DNA of 64,000 nt from the NCBI GenBank assembly GCA_009760855.2, contig WPIO01000047.1, positions 1,535,001 to 1,599,000 on the forward strand. The letters run 5' to 3'. Below the pieces are notes generated by a model, which saw only the letters and a list, made by a program, of their open reading frames with translations, was not told where the DNA came from and searched no databases. The stretch comes from Cristatella mucedo. Its lineage: Eukaryota; Bryozoa; Phylactolaemata; Cristatellidae. Every line of letters begins with the position of its first letter. Within the stretch, counting starts at the first letter, position 1. Position numbers and translations under genes: made by a program. Below are positions 14,054-26,200 of the stretch, piece after piece.

Positions 14054-14055
<2 letters not shown>
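13256..14055. other. Intronic DNA of the kinase gene, one degenerate SINE
   Basis: Apart from the SINE1 trace at 13585-13690 nothing is recognised. Confidence 0.5.
13585..13690 (-). mobile_element. Degenerate SINE1
   Basis: CGGCTATCACCGCTACTTGCGG and CTCGAACTCGAAGCCTGGGTCGTGA are minus-strand remnants of the SINE1 core and B-box region. Confidence 0.5.

Positions 14056-14148
<93 letters not shown>
14056..14148. repeat. (CT)n microsatellite
   Basis: About 46 pure CT units on the plus strand, in the kinase intron. Confidence 0.98.
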
Positions 14149-14149
<1 letters not shown>

Positions 14150-14463
14150 CGTTTGGCAAACCAATGAGGTTTCTGGCATGCAGTGAGCCTGGCAGTCGCA
14201 GCTGAAGCAGTGGGACGAGTGGGAAGAGATCTTCCGGCATCAGCATGGCTCCACACCGCAGCAGCAAACGCTCTGAAAATGTGACACTGCTTGACGGCGC
14301 CTTTTGAACTGTACTGGCTTTTCTGCGCTCGCTTGCGTAAAAGCGGACGACAAAAGCACCCGTCTGTCCGCGTGTGCCACGGTGCCACCACTCGCCGGCA
14401 GCTTCACTCTGCCCTCTGGCCGGCCGAGGCCTGGCTGGCCAGGCCGCGTTCGTTCGTTCCTGC

Positions 14464-14568
<105 letters not shown>

Positions 14569-14599
14569 GCTCAGGTCGACAAACTCTCTCTTGTTGCAG

Positions 14600-15043
14600 C
14601 AGTGGAAGAACGTCAGCATCGAGGCCAAGTCGTTCGTCGACCACCTGCTCGTGCTCGACACCACCCGGCGTCCGTCGGCGGCAGAGGCACTGCAGCACTC
14701 GTGGCTGCGGTCGGCGCGCGTCGGCACGTCCTTGCTAGCCCCGGCGTCGGCGGCGCGCGCCGGCAGTCAGTCGGGTCGCCAGTCGACGCACGCGGCGAGC
14801 AGCTGCAACACGGCCTCGTACGGTGGCGGTGTGGCGGCGCGCAGCGGCCGCTCGAGCAGAAGCGACCAGTCGCAGCGCAGCAGCAGTCGCTCGCTGCGCT
14901 CCGACAGGCGGCGACGCGTGCAACCCGAGGAGCTGGACGTGCTGCACGGCGACCCGGACATGGCGGCAGAGCTGGGCGGCGCCGTGGCGGCGGCGGCTGC
15001 AGCGATGCACCGAAGCTTTCACAGCCAGGACGCCGCTGCGTGA
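14600..15043 (+). CDS. PSKH1: Terminal exon of a PSKH1-like serine/threonine kinase
   Basis: 444 nt, 147 codons and TGA. Acceptor TTGTTGCAG; a second CAG three bases on is also possible. Residues 1-45 are the last part of a CaMK-group kinase domain: WKNVSIEAKSFVDHLLVLD, then the invariant Arg of subdomain XI in RRPSAAEALQHSWL. The following tail is Ser/Arg rich (SGRSSRSDQSQRSSSRSL, SDRRRRVQPEEL). That resembles the vertebrate PSKH1 tail with STRSSRSTRSNKSRRVRERE. PSKH1 is a Golgi/nuclear-speckle kinase (established). The last 35 residues are an alanine-rich extension I do not know from vertebrates. Catalytic-loop and DFG exons are not visible upstream, so they lie more than 14.6 kb away. Another CaMK-group member is the main alternative. 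Very GC-rich. Confidence 0.65.
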   Translation, partial: QWKNVSIEAKSFVDHLLVLDTTRRPSAAEALQHSWLRSARVGTSLLAPASAARAGSQSGRQSTHAASSCNTASYGGGVAARSGRSSRSDQSQRSSSRSLRSDRRRRVQPEELDVLHGDPDMAAELGGAVAAAAAAMHRSFHSQDAAA

Positions 15044-15403
15044 GGCCTGAGCTCGGCCGGCGCCAAGGCGTCGGCCAGCCGGGCTCTCGGCTGTGCACGC
15101 CTGCTGCCACGAGGTCTCGCCAGGCAGAGCGAGTGGGCGCATGGTGCTCGGCTCTCTCCGTCGGTCCCTTCCTCTCTCGCCGGCCTCGCACGGTTTGGCG
15201 CCGCCCGATGCCTCCGGCGCCAAGCCTGTCCTGCATCGTCGTCGGCACGGTACGATTACTCGAGACCGAGTGTGCCACCTGTCGGCAGCCGTTGCCGGGC
15301 TTGCTTCATCAGTCCGGTTTCTCTGGCCACTGTTTGCTCATGCCCGCCCGCCCGCACGGCTATCTGCACAGACAGTGGCGCCAGATTGGCTGGCATCGTG
15401 GCG

Positions 15404-15439
15404 GCATGAGTCGAGCTTGCCGGCAAGCTCGACTCATGC
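15404..15439. repeat. Perfect 36-bp palindrome
   Basis: GCATGAGTCGAGCTTGCC followed immediately by its reverse complement, without a loop. About 360 bp after the kinase stop codon. Confidence 0.95.
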
Positions 15440-15919
15440 AGGAAGGAGGAAGCCCTACTGGGCAGCAAATGCCGAGCTTGCCACGCCCGACGTTTTCGCA
15501 GCAGCCGACCGACCGCTGCCTATTGCAAACGGCGACGCCCGTGTGGCTTTCGCCTGGCCCCAGGGGCCCCGCCCCCGGACAGCCTTCGTTTTCTCAAGGC
15601 TTGCTATCTGAACCACGTCCTCCCAATCCTTCCCACGGTTTGTTCAGTGCTCAGCTAAAGAAACTCACACTGCCGTTTCGGAGAGCGCTGATCTGCCGAC
15701 GGGCGACTCGCGGCCTCCGACAGCTTCGTCTGCATGCAGGGGGGGGAGGGGGCAGTCGGCCATTAGACTGGCGAGCAGAAGCTCGAGGCTGCGCCGGTCG
15801 GCCGCGCAAAATTCGGGAAGCGCTGCTTTGGGTGGGTGCTGCAGCCGACCTAAAGATATGCACGCGCGACGCAGAAATGCACATGAGCGGGTGAAACGTG
15901 CTTGCCAGGTAATGCCAAC

Positions 15920-15948
15920 TCTTGCCCACCTGTAGGAGGTGGGCAAGA
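15920..15948. repeat. 12-bp hairpin with 5-nt loop
   Basis: Arms TCTTGCCCACCT and AGGTGGGCAAGA around GTAGG. GC-rich, no T-tract, so not a simple terminator. Confidence 0.85.
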
Positions 15949-16334
15949 CTCGCACGACACGCCGGCCAATCGGCCGATGGGCGGACGAAGTGAAATGGAA
16001 AACGAAGCACGAAGGTTAATCGCAGTCGAGTGAACGGTTTGCAGCAGCTGCTGCTCGTGGCAGTGCCAGCTTAGAGCCACAGTAAATGCAGGCAGAGGGT
16101 GTGCGCAACTGCGAGAGCTACTCAGATCCCGAGCCGCCCCGTCCCTCCCACACATAAGCCACTCCTATTGAGCTGCTCGGTACTTTAGGAAGCAAGCTCC
16201 ACGGCGCCCCTGTGCTTTGCACTCGACGCCCACGGTTTCTCTGGTATACTCGCAACTTGTTCTCAGCTGGACACCGAAAGAATGCCTGCCCGGCTGTATC
16301 TTGTATCTCCGTCTGTAACTCACACGCGCAGACT

Positions 16335-16900
16335 ACGTGGATGTGGATGTAGGAGAGCTGTCTGCAGTGCACTCAAAGGCCTTAGCGGCTTTCGGTATGC
16401 ATGCAGTAGCCAGCAGACTTCATCGAATGCAACTAAGAACAAGTGCGTAAGGAAGTGCGTACCATGGAAGTAGCAGCTCGGAACGGTTGGTTGGATAGGA
16501 TGTGCCACAGTCGACAGCAGAAGAGTACATGTCGTTTCGTGCGGGTTGTGGAAGTGAGTTCGACAGTATAGGATCTACAGGGTAAGCGCTTCTATCACCA
16601 ACAGTCTCTTAAGCATAGGAATGGAACAGCTAATTTATTGGCCATGTAGGACCTGAAGGCACGTGGAAGCTGAAACTGGTGCAGCAGTTCAGCTAGGTAG
16701 GAATGAGTCGAGCCGTGGCCTTGGCCTCGTTGGTCAGAGTTAGAATTTCACTCTGAATCCGTTGATCAAACGGGAGCCACCAAAGCTCCCTCAGCATCCC
16801 TGCCCACCGCCTCGATGTCGGCCAAGGAGGTTCAGCCAAACGGGACGACGTGATGAGACGAAGTCGGCCACGGACGTAGATGCCCAGGGGCGAGCCTGCA
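16335..16900 (-). mobile_element. LINE B, minus strand
   Basis: Reverse complement of the LINE B 3' end (GGCCTTAGCGGCTTTCGG, GCAGACTTCATCGAATGCA) and C-terminal ORF: WWLPFDQRIQSEILTLTNEAKA. The tail repeat is lost. Confidence 0.75.
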
Positions 16901-17496
16901 CGTGACGCAGGCCTGCAGCTGCCATCGGCCAGAGCCGAGCCAGGTGTGTGTCGAGGCATGAGGTCGAGCAGGCATTGCACGATTGATCAACGACCCACTA
17001 GACAGCAACTGTTTGCATTCACCGAGGGGCACCCGGCTCAGCCCGGGCAACGAAACCGGCTGACCGTCGGATTACCAAGACGGATGAATAGTGCCGGCTG
17101 GAGAAAGCTGGCTCTTTTATTCGGATATTCACTGCTGCTCGGCACGATCGCGACCGACCGCAATCCTAATCCGAGCATTCTACACCCAGCATACACTGGG
17201 TGATGAACGAGAGAGCTGCGGCAAAGAGAAAGTATGTCAAAGCTCTCAACGCCTGCCAAGCAGACAATAAAAAATACAAACAGTCGTGCTCTCCACCACC
17301 TGCTACAGCCGCCGCCGGTCGCAGACGATCATGGCGGCTGCTGGCGCTACGGGCAGCCGCAACGATGCGGCAGCCGAGTCCGAGAGCTAGGCAGCGGCAG
17401 CACAGCTCTTTCCCGGCTTGCGCCGCCGCCGCTTCTGCCGGCAGCGAGGCGCGGTGCGCGCTCGATCCGGGCTGTCGGCGAGTGCGGCGGCAGCAG
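16901..17496. other. Convergent 3' region
   Basis: Holds AATAAA on each strand (minus 17116-17121, plus 17266-17271). GC-rich from 17290. Confidence 0.4.
17116..17121 (-). promoter_or_regulatory. Candidate poly(A) signal for DDX27
   Basis: AATAAA on the minus strand, 376 bp downstream of the putative stop at 17497. A plus-strand AATAAA at 17266-17271 could serve the kinase gene. Both are unproven. Confidence 0.25.
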
Positions 17497-17563
17497 TCAG
17501 CGCTTCGAGGGCTTTTTGGCCGCAGCAAATCCTTTCGAGCCCCGAGGCCTGCCTTGGTTGGCA
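17497..17563 (-). CDS. DDX27: Putative last DDX27 exon with stop codon
   Basis: 67 nt: one base, 21 codons and TGA. Acceptor CGCGTTGCAG. Encodes [21 protein letters not shown] then stop, like the basic human end GGNFKSKSRYKRRK, and its phase fits exon 14. Against it: the intron would be about 10 kb, the expected RAGPSFE-like segment is absent, so an unseen exon may lie between, and a 141-codon plus-strand frame (17200-17625) covers the same DNA. A minus-strand AATAAA at 17116-17121 could serve as its poly(A) signal. Confidence 0.5.
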
Positions 17564-20500
17564 CTGCAACGCGACGAGGCGGCGAGAGGTCGTGTGCGGC
17601 GTTAGCACGAGCGGCGCATACGTAGGTAGGACGGACCAGGAGGACATCGTAGGAAAGACTGGATTGGGAAGCTGCTCAAAGGCCCAACGAACTAATGCTG
17701 TCTGTCAATGCGAATAATCATCGCACCGGCTCGCCGTGCTTGGCACCAGGCTCGCACGGGGCTGCTGTCGGTCAGAGCGGCTTGCGAGTTTTCTCTGGCA
17801 AACGTCAACAGCCCAGTGGACGAGCGTGCAGCGAGAGCTGCACGCTCGAACCTCGGCTCGGCAAGCACTTTTACAGTGGCGGCGTTTGGCTGCAGTCCTG
17901 TGCTCACAACAGTGAGCTCACCCCCTGCCAGAGCAATACGGGATGCCTACTGCTCTCTTGTCTTTGCAGCCACTCCTGGGGTTATCAGATTATTTAATAA
18001 TAATAATAACAATAACGTTACTAATAGATTCGATATAGTGCCCTCAGAAATCAATCTGTTTCTAAGCATTTTACTTTTGCTGTAAAGGAAGCACGATCGA
18101 ATGTTACATTTGTACAGCATCCTCAGAGAGCTTATTCTCTTTCTAGGCACTTGACACATGCCGTAATGAAAGCATGACCAAATGATTAGTGGCAACAATC
18201 GCCAAGTCATCAAGCATAACATTGTTAGATGTGACATGCACAGGGTCATCATGTGGATACGGTTAGTAGCAGCAAGCACAGTGTCCACTGGGCCGATGGT
18301 CAGGCCAGGCTGCCCATCGGTGCTGCCGATGCCACCGAATAAGATGAGGACCACCTCATCCACCACAGCCTCGACAGCTGGGGATGGGGTGGGGCATCAG
18401 TCGTTTCATCCGGTCAGCGTCGGGCATTGCTCAAGTAAAGCATGCACAGCTACCGTGTTGCGGGCATGTGACCGACGGCCTTGTGCACAGCACAGCCAGT
18501 CGGCACAAACTCATGCGGTTGCGGTCAGCAACTGAGGACATAGCTCATAGGTAAGCACATCGACTTGCGGCAAGGCACGACTGGGAATGGGCCAGCCACA
18601 TACAAAGTGGCTCCCGGGCTTAACTTTCGTTGGCTCGATCGAAACAAAGACCGCAACAGACAGCAACCGCACGATGCAGAGCATTTCGCAAAAATCCCCC
18701 CCCCCGACCTCCAAATCATACACGGTATATAGCCTTAATTCTCTTAGCTGGGGACGAGGGTACAGGACTAAAAAAAATCCTGAAAAGAAACACCCACATA
18801 GCCTTTGTGAATTTGTGGAGTTACTGACGGAGATCAGCATGTTTTGCAGAGCACACGGAAACAAGCGAGCCGTCTGCTTGCACTACCCCAGAGATGCAAA
18901 GAAGCCCGAGAGAGGCAGATGTAGCCAATCTAACGACCGAACGAAAAGAGAGCACAATCGCCTGGCCCTCGCTCACACATAATTAGGTGCACGACGCGCA
19001 CCGCGTGTTTGTCACCTCAACCTAACTATCATCGTGCACATTATTTCCATAGAAGAGCAAGAGCAGCATGAGACAACAGCACACCTTCACACCTACCGGC
19101 AGTAGCTGAGCCCACTAACCACCCTTGCAGTGGAGTTGTGATTGCATAACAATCGCACCTGTTCGACAATGACAAGCACTGGCCCAAATGGTTGGTCGTT
19201 CAAAAATGTATTAAGATACTTAAAACCGCAGTGAAAAAATGGCGGAACTTAACTGGACAGAAAGCGAGAGAGAAGGGGGAGGAGGTTAATGAGAAGAGCA
19301 AAGGAAATAAGAAACTCCAGAGCATGGTCTGAGCTTGAAGCCAAGTGTTAGTCGCATTCAATCAAAACCAATAGAAACAATTGTCCAACTCTAAACCACA
19401 ACTTACGACTACGCTCCCTTAGTATTGTCACTATCAAAACACCGACTGGAAGGTCATATTCTCCTGAGCACCGAAGGAAGTGTATCTAGAGGTTAAAGAT
19501 TAAGTTTAGCCGTTTCAACAGCTTTCTTGCAGTCAAGCTTTAGCGGCTATTAGTCCCACTTTCAGCTGACAATAAAAAATCTCCTGGTGCAGGATTCGAA
19601 CTCGCGACGTGTATAGTAAAGTTTCAGCACCTTAACCCTTGGGTAAGACACCCCTAGAGAGTTCTAATCATGCGGGTGAGGCAGGTGGAATAACTTCCCG
19701 ACGAGCAGTTCCCTAGACGTTGCTCGGGTTCCCTAGTGGATACGGTATGTACACTCGGGGCGGGAGTACGTATATAAGCGCCCCCAGGAGAAGCCATATT
19801 CCCAAACTGTCGGTGCTATAAACAGCTTCCTGGCTTAGGTGCATCGTCCTTGGCAACGAAAATGATGGATCGCACCATACGAGTGTGCATTTTTGCTATG
19901 TGATATATTTACGTACATAAATGGTAAGCTTTTTTCAAATTCTAAGGCGTAAAAAATACCATTTAAAAATGTCTCAATGCCTATTCAGAACCGAGCCTTG
20001 AGGAAGGCTAACATACAAGTTCTGCCAATGCAAGAGACCATGCTAAATGCTCCTAACCTTCAAGCATGTTTCATTTTGTCTGTGATCAATGGGGTGCGAA
20101 CCGGTGCGGCTGCAGCATGCCGAAGGCTGAGGATCGACTTTGCTCAACGTATTCTGCTAGTCCATTACAAAAGTGACTGGTGCAATAGAAAGATCGCTCG
20201 TGTGCTTGGAATGAAGGAAGGTTGTGTCAGGTGAGTAAGTCTGGCTAAGTACACTGGCAAGGGCTCCGTGGCCAAAGCAGGTGCTGCTTAGGCCACCGAG
20301 CAAGACGTCGAGCCGTGGAAGATCGTCGGCAGAAGATCATTGCCTATTCGATACAAAGGCCAGCTTGGCCAAGCTAGCCAGTCACTGGTTTGGCCCAGTG
20401 GTTAAGGTACTCGCCTCGAACTAAGGTCAATGTGGACGTATGTAAATAAATAAAAGCTGATTTAGCAGCCACATTTGTATAGCAGCAGAAGAGCCTTAAT

Positions 20501-23197
20501 GGCTAGCACCACTGCTTGCGGTGAGCAATAAAGAACCGCCCACTGCAGGATTCGAACCTGCGGGCCTTGGTCGTAAAGAGCGAGCATCTTACCTCCTCGG
20601 CTATCGTGGCCCTGTAATTGATGACCCGGGTCGTAGGCTCGAGCCCCGTGGCGTATGTGAAGCACTTGAACAGAAATTAAGTTCTCCTACGGCACTATAC
20701 AAGTGATTTATATTGGAAACTGCTTCAGGGACCAAAATAAGCAGGCACACGGTGCGGCATCGACTTGCAAAGGATAAAATTGCCCTACGACTGCCCAAGA
20801 AAGCCTCCTGGCTGAGGAAGCAGCATAAAGCTAAAAGCTTGCTTTGGGCCAAACGCCACGCCCACAGGGCTCATGCAAGTTGGTCCTCGGTTTTTGGGCA
20901 GGCAGATTTTAGCTCTTCGCTAGCAGCAAACGTTGGGTTCAAGCAAGTCGAGCAAAAGGTGATGATTATATAGAGACGACTGCCCGAAGCATGCTGCAAA
21001 GTGTGGTGGCGTCAGCTGCAGTAATTCATGCCAAAAATGTGTCACCTCTAGCAGCGAACGATCCCTGAGCGTAACTCTAGGCATCCCATTGCAGCGCGCG
21101 GTGTCATAACAAAATGGCACCGCCGTGCCTTTATCCTTCTGCACTGCTCATGCGGTTCAAAAATCGGATACATGGGAAAAAGCCGTAAGCACCGCTAGGC
21201 TGCACGAAGCTAAACGAGTCTACCATTAACCTATGGCCACTTTGCAAAACGAGTTGTTCTTCCAGAATAAGCAAGTTCGACAGTTTTTATTGCCTCGAAA
21301 AGGTAATAGCAGCCGGTCAGGTGCACGACCTTGGACTATGCTGTTGGGCGGCTTCGCACCCAAAACCTGTTCAGCAGATGACTAGGGAGATGAGGAGAGT
21401 ATACTGCCACAACTCGTTACACTAAATACTAAATCGATTCTCATCTCCTTACAGATAGAAGGCATCTGACCTGGTGACGGCAGCCGTTGGCGGCAGAAGC
21501 TTTTGCGCCCAAGGTCCTAAACGGTGGAACTCACTTCCACAATTCCTATGCAACGAAATCTACTCTGCTGCTGCCACACGTCTTTTCCAGCCGTTCTGAG
21601 CTGCTACCTCCATGCTACTCACTACCATAACGGCTCTGCTGACTCAGCTGATTGCTTCTCCCACTTTCTCGTGGCTGCTCGAGAATAAGTCTGTTGGCTA
21701 GTGTAAGCGCACCGAAAGGGGCTCGAAAGGGTTTCGAGTTTGAGCCACGGAAAACTCTCAGGTGTAACGCCCAGTTAGTCTTTGTGGAATTTCAGAAGGA
21801 GATGAATTACATTACATCAAGACCACGAAAGGACCGGCTAATCAATCAGATGGGAGCCTGCCAGAAGAAGGAGGCCTCCTGTCTCAGTTGACTTGAACCA
21901 TTCCTACACACCTCCCCTTACGATTTCTGTCAAGACATGTGCGGATACTGTTTACGAGAACGGATACTGTTTACGAGAAGTTCCGTAACTTCATTAGCAG
22001 GTTCGACTAACTGGTATCAATCGTTCTGAGTCGCATAAGTTGTTTGAAATACAGCCTTGTCGCTCCAGGTAGACCTAGCGAAGCACCAGTGTGCAGAAAC
22101 ATGAGCAATTTAATAAAAATTAAATAATAATACACTTGATGTAGCACCTTTAGAACACTCCGTCTCTTTCTAGGCACTTTACCTTTGCTGCCAAGGAAGC
22201 ACGGTGGAATGGTTAGTTGTAGAGCATGCTCAACAAACAACAAGAATAACATGGTTAGGGGTGACATGCACAGGGTCAGCATGTATAAGCTCATAAAAGA
22301 CGAATCACATGAATCCACTAAATGCAGTGATAAATAGATGTGTTTTTAGTTTCTTTTTAAATGTGGTCAAGTCAGGGGATGTCGTGACGGAAGTCAATAG
22401 TGAGTTCCAGGCTTTGGGAGCATACGAACTAAATGCACGATCTCTTAAGGATTTGAGATTTGTAAGATGTGTAGGTAAACAGTTAGATTCCGAAAAGCAG
22501 GCGGTAATAGGCTTACCTTTGTGGGGGAGTTGATCTGATAGGTAGGCTTGGAATAAAAGAATGAAGGGACCTAAAAGTGAGTGACTAAACCTCAAAATCG
22601 ATGCATTGCTTGACTGGTAGCCAGTGCAGGTCGGCGAGAAGTGGTGTGATGTGGCAGCTGCGATGCTCACGGCAGACAAGCCTAGCTGCCGAGTTTTGCA
22701 CCAGCTGTAATTGCCTGATTGCACATGCCGGTAGGCCAGCAAGCAGAGAGTTACAGAAGTCAAGACGGGATGTCACAAATACATGGAGCAACTTGTATGT
22801 TGTATCCCTGTCTAAACAAGCCCGAATGTTAGCAGTGTTATGTAGCTGAAAGTAGGCACACTTGACTGTGGAGCAGATCTGATCGTCTAATGAAAGGTCA
22901 CTTTGGAACATGACACCTAGATTTCGTGCAGATTCAACAGAGATAAGCTCGCAGAGCTTATTTTGACAGTTAGCCTTTCCAATTACTGAATCACACTTGG
23001 TTTGCCTATAACAAGTGAGTTGGTATTATCGTCATTCAATTTAAGAAAGTTTGCTGCCATCCATGTGAAGATATCATCAATACATGCAGCAAGGGAGTTG
23101 AGAGAATTCGATGTGCTGGAGGGCTCGAAGCAAAAGTACAACTGAGTGTCATCTGTAGAGAAGTGAAAGCTTAAATTGTGCCTGGCAATCACATCGG

Positions 23198-23266
<69 letters not shown>

Positions 23267-26200
23267 AAACCGTGAAAAGAATGGGACCAAGCACACATCC
23301 CATATTTCAGAGGCTCCTCGGATGGTCTTTGTCCATATCTTTTATAAGAGGAAGCATGATAATATTATTATTCAAACATTTCATCCCCCTAAAAGAACTA
23401 TGTCTCCTTCTAGACACTTAATATATCCTGGAAAGGAGCACCCTTCCTCCCTGTTTAAGTTGTTCAAAAGGCCCTACTCAGCAATGGAGCTGAAGGTGCA
23501 TTGGCCGAATGCCACTTCGGTCACCTTCTACACCCCACCCCTTTTAGGAGAAGACAGACCTTGAAGTTGCAATCTGAAGGCTCGCGGCGCCCTATAGGAG
23601 TCTTTAGCCACCCCATCTGGCGATATAATACTAGCCCTCTACATTTTTGGTGGTTCTTCTCGCATGATATGATGGTACCTCCTAAAGTTGTTCGTTAAGG
23701 AGGCCTGTAAGGAACGACTGTAGAGCCCCAAACCACATTTCTACCAGGCCCCCAGCACCGATGGGGGCCAAAGGAACATGCCGGCAGCACGGCATTGGCT
23801 TGGATGGAGAAACCCACGACTGACAATCTCGGAGATCACAACGAGTGATCCTGGCATAAAAATCTCTTGGAGGTGCACATCAGGCAGGGAATATTTCGGA
23901 TCATCTGGATGCCAGGACACGACCAGCTAGGCAACTAAGTAAGCCGACCAGCTGTAGCATTGTGGCTACCAATGTATAGAGGATGATGCGACATCCAGAC
24001 ATCTTTAGCAGCCTCCCGGCAGTCGCTGGACTTACGATGACTACACGTAATGTCCGGCCTTACACAGCAATCCATCCACCAACTCGAATCCATTATTGTC
24101 AAACAGCGCTATCCTACCATGGCTGTCCACTGTCTGCATGCTTATTCTAAAGCTACAAAGGACTGCAGCATCCTTTAGTATATGCACCGATTGTTGTACA
24201 ATCGGTGCATATACTAAAGGCCGGATCACAGCTGGGGGTGAAAGGTAGCTCAGTTGACTAGATTACACGCTAAGCTCATAATCCATTGGGAAAGCCCCTA
24301 AGCCTAACCCACACTGGCACTGGCTGGAAAGCAAGCGGTTGTGCAGGTCCTCAAGCCGATCGACCATAGAAGAACACAGCCAGTCTACCACTCCAGAGGA
24401 TGAAGATAAGAAGAGGGGGGGTCCAATAAGGGCAGATAAGTGGGGGGGGGGGTCCAAAAGGAGTTTGCAATGGCAAGCCGTGCCATTCGGCTGTTGAGAA
24501 GCTGACACGTGAACAAGAGCAGTTATAAGGAAATCACACATGGCGATATGAATCAAAGTGGATAGGCTGGCCAACATGCCAAGGCCAGACTACAGGTAGC
24601 CTAATTTGGGACCGTGGTACAATTACCTATCAAGCTGGTGTTAGTGATAATCGGTCAGATGGTTGCTCAGAAACGTGGCAACAGCCTCATATAAAAGATC
24701 TAAACTCGAGGTGCACTGCATTCAAGGCCATCCTTATTTTGCAAAAACTAATAAATGACGAAGAAAACTAATAAATGATGCATAAAACGCCACTATGCCA
24801 CAGATACTAAACTACAACTACGTGACATCCAGATCATCCATCAGATGTACTTTGCCCTCTATTAACAGGCTGATCTCTATCAGCCAGTGTGCATAGCTCG
24901 TGACATCCAGATCAACCATCAGATGTACTTTGCCCTCTATTAACAGGCTGATCTCTATCAGCCAGTGTGCATAGCCACTGCACTAGATAATACAATATTT
25001 TATATTAGTACATCAGATTTCACGGATTCAGCTGCATGCTTGGGGTTTCTTAGGATTAGACGACCAGTTGAATGCATTTTCAAATTAAGAAGGTTGGCCA
25101 ACATTCAGAACACGAGACGCGAATCTAGTCGTCTACTGCACATCCAAAAAATAAGAATTCGGCATGATTTCAAGTCAAACACTTGCACGACTTGTTTGAT
25201 TGTTAAGACTTGATACCGTAGTAAGGGGTCTGTTAAGGAAAATATCCCCCAGTCTTGACTGACCATGGTTTAAAAAAATACAAGAACAGGCAAACAATGA
25301 GAATCTACAGGCCGAGTTAAAGCCAAAGTTTCAGATGCACTTTTGTGGCAGCATCGGCTGCTTACTATAGGTTAGCATAACCACAATCACATCCTGAGGC
25401 ATGAGTTAATCTTAATATAAGCCCAGACTGTCCAATAATGGTGACTTTTTTTTTAGCAATCCCCTTGTTAAGTAAAAGTAAAGGTCGGCGCTGATTAAAC
25501 AGCATCATGCACAAACCTGTAGCAGCACAGGAGCCTTTGCAGCAGTAACTCACCTCGCTTGCATTGGGGACAACAAAAGATTGTCTGATGCACTACTCGA
25601 ATCATGAGCTGACTAGGCCATGATGCAGGAGAGCCCTGCCGGCCCCTGGGCTACGACCCGGGGTTAAGATACCCATACAGTCCAACCAGCAATTTCCATG
25701 GGTGACTGAATCTTGACCTTCACTGCCCTCTCAACCCCCCCCCCGACCCCCGGGAGGAGGGTTGAGGGATGTGCCAGGAGGGCAAATTGAAAATGCAATA
25801 CGATTCGACATCATGGTTGTACTATGCGGTCCGCCAGGTCAACCGACCGTTAGTCTGCAAGACGAATGGAAAAAGCAGCCGAAATGCAGGGGTATACAAC
25901 AGCTGCCAACCGACTGACGACTGTTCCTTACTTGACCATCGAGTAGGCCCTGGGCCTCGCCTGATGCAGCTCGGCAGGGTTGCCGTGAGTTAGGACGTTG
26001 GCCGAGATTCGGGTTTAAGAAGTGCGCGCACTAGAAGCTGCGAGTACTGTCACACAATGGGTTGCTGCATCCCGATAGCATCACGGGCATTGGGTCGTTG
26101 CGAGCGCCCCGGTGAGGTCATACGACTGATCAAAGAGAAAGGCTTGCTGGCATGCTTTAGTGCATGCAGATTAATCATTGCACTAGCTGTAGGCCGTTCG

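Larger units (their letters stand above)
15044..16334. other. GC-rich kinase 3' UTR or downstream DNA with hairpins
   Basis: Two perfect inverted repeats (15404-15439, 15920-15948), no obvious poly(A) signal. Long frames here are composition artefacts. Confidence 0.5.
20090..21200 (+). pseudogene. Tc1-like transposase remnant, split by SINEs
   Basis: 20120-20235 encodes a helix-turn-helix-like start ([20 protein letters not shown]). After the SINE2/SINE1 insertion, 20713-20970 encodes [20 protein letters not shown] and [16 protein letters not shown]. This is the order of Tc1 transposases between the DNA-binding domain and the catalytic core. The region expected to read SDES, with the first catalytic Asp, reads GQADFSSSL. 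Many stops and frame changes: a fossil. Confidence 0.7.

Noticed and set aside
17200-17625. 141-codon plus-strand frame over the putative last DDX27 exon
   Set aside because: Alanine/arginine-rich composition typical of random GC-rich frames. Not fully excluded, and it lowers confidence in the DDX27 exon.
23178-23564. Gene with Arg-Glu repeat
   Set aside because: Reads through the (GA)n tract inside an antisense L2 copy.
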